17,355 nucleotides of DNA, from assembly GCA_014885115.2 (NCBI GenBank), contig WKLE02000111.1, positions 1 to 17,355 of the forward strand, read 5' to 3'. Below, piece by piece: positions 15,966 to 17,355 of this stretch (within the stretch, counting starts at the first letter, position 1; the number at the start of each line of letters is the position of its first letter). The notes under the pieces were generated by a model. It was not told the DNA's origin and searched no databases. It saw only the letters and a list, made by a program, of their open reading frames with translations. The position numbers and the translations under genes were made by a program. This DNA is from Asterionellopsis glacialis (Eukaryota; Bacillariophyta; Plagiogrammaphyceae; Rhaphoneidales; Asterionellopsidaceae).

Positions 15966-17353
15966 ATGTAGCATTGTTGAAATGAACGAACATGATCTCC
16001 AGTGAATGTTTTTAAATGTGATTCTAGATAGTTACCATTGAAATTTTCTGCTTATCCAGAAGTCTGTATCTGTTTAATTAGGTGAGTGAGGCCATGCAAT
16101 TTTTGTTATTTAGTGCCTGTGCTGGGTGAATGTCGTTTTTGTTGTTTTCCACAAACACCTACATATTGATCAATGTAATCTTGTACAACCAAAAAGAAAT
16201 GACAATCACCATTTTCATAGGGTCGTACAAGTTCATTTTTAGGAAATTGATCCCTTGCAATCTTTGAATATAACACAACACCCGACCATAGCAGAGAGGC
16301 GAATCTTTTCTATGTGTACATCATTTAGTATGCCTGGAAGAGCAACTATACTTAAGATTGAAAGACCTATGTACTCCTGTCCCTGAATTCCAGCAAGGGT
16401 TGTCACACCAGTGTTGAATGACATTTGTGGGACATTTCTATCACTTTGCCTCTTGGAGTGTTGTGACATGATTCTCACACATATCTCAAATTCAGTTTTA
16501 TCAAATCTCTCTTTTTCTTGTATCCAGTTTTGGTGGAAACGAGTTCAACATAATTGAAGAGACATTGCAAAGAATTTTACATAGTTCCCAATAGAAGCAT
16601 GTGGAGTACTTCATATGGAGTTGCACCCAAAATTTCATACTTGCTAGCACCAAAAAATATATCTAAAAAAACTGGTATGTGAAGGAGATGAGATAAGGAT
16701 TGCGCTCTGTCCTTATTGACAGTAATTTGATGGTGATTTGTTATATTGATCATGCATTCAGATATTACATTATAAACATCATCCGCTTTGGTCCAGGTAC
16801 ATGAGATTACCAGATTGCCAATGTCATCTCACTTGATATTACATGCCCAACATGGTTTGGGTGTCTTTCGTGAATATGATTGGTAATGACAACACAAATA
16901 ATCATGTCCTACGGTATCCCCAATAATGAAGCACATTTCAAAATGCAGAAATACATTTCCTATTGAGTGAATATAACATTTGGTACCTAAACCAGTTTCC
17001 CTATCATTGCACTGTAATTCTAAGATTTCTTTAAAGATCTCCTTAAGACATTCATGGTACTGTTTTATGTATGAAGATCCAAGTCCACGTCCTTGTTGTG
17101 ACTTTTTTCTCTCTGCTGCTGTAAGATGTTTGGGTGGAAGGAGCCCAAGAAAGAACCATGCTGATGGTTTCTTTCTTTGCTGTAAAGAAATATTGCCAAT
17201 AGAGCAAAGAACAGGTTTGGTGTTTAGTCGTCTATTTCTATCGCAGTGAGTTGCATTGATGAAACATATAATTGGGCAAAGAAAATGCTTCTCTTGGGAT
17301 GATATTTCAAAGTGTTCAAGCCTGTGAAATAGAGAAGTTTCTGCCTCTTTCCA
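15966..17353 (-). pseudogene. DNA-transposase-like gene, decayed, 3' part (continues beyond the window)
   Basis: Open from the right edge in minus sense (EAETSLFHRLEHFEISSQ...), reading WFFLGLLPPKHLTAAER, HFEMCFIIGDTVGHDYLCCH and then PKPCWACN, a Cys pair after a GDT-x-GHD-x-LC block; TGA at 16829-16831. Next PYEVLHMLLLGTM, then loss of frame at 16577-16579. SKRQSDRNVPQ, TGVTTLAGIQGQEYIGLSIL and VALPGILNDV follow in another frame to 16239. The end (LVVQDYIDQYVGV, LHGLTHLIKQIQ, AENFNGNYLESHLKTF) lies in a third frame with TAAs at 16106 and 16052. The order and phrasing resemble transposases of large DNA transposons of algae and fungi (CACTA/Plavaka or KDZ-like): HEMLHxxxLG-type, GDT-type and NF-type blocks. 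I cannot place the family or the catalytic acids firmly. The piece ends at the LINE junction. Confidence 0.5.
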
Positions 17354-17355
17354 CC

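Overview
The window looks like nuclear DNA of a photosynthetic stramenopile, most likely a diatom. It is a repeat-rich, AT-rich eukaryotic stretch with no operon or ribosome-binding-site structure. The one clean full-length gene (8080-9228, minus) starts with a signal peptide ending in Ser-Ala then Phe-Phe, the 'ASAF'-type site of secondary-plastid targeting. The transposon families are those I associate with diatom genomes. The species call is inference.

Layout. 2-661 (+): 3' end of an ARM/HEAT-repeat-like host gene. 951-1395 (-): broken copy of a small EF-hand protein. 1755-4884 (+): decayed Ty3/gypsy element with gag, zinc knuckle, protease, start of RT and integrase; most of RT and all RNase H are deleted. 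About 5115-7768 (+): broken large gene, probably from a mobile element, with a Ulp1/C48-like cysteine-protease domain. 8080-9228 (-): intact 382-residue secretory/plastid-type protein with eight short Tyr-Leu repeats and a C-terminal coiled coil. About 9648-11829: decayed PIF/Harbinger DNA transposon, with the transposase on + and a probable accessory gene convergent on -. 12399-14308 (-): second, divergent Ty3/gypsy element (RT thumb, RNase H, integrase), fused in frame to 14309-about 15960 (-), a LINE-type RNase H plus Cys finger. That abuts 15966-17353 (-), a decayed DNA-transposase-like gene running off the window.

The region reads as a graveyard of at least five transposable elements around one intact host gene. 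The mobile elements show internal stops, lost catalytic residues and 1-nt indels, so none looks able to move by itself. The nonsense codons are mostly explicable by C-to-T (or G-to-A) transitions. Several frameshifts lie in homopolymer runs and may be assembly errors. I recognised no RNA gene, CRISPR array or prokaryotic feature.
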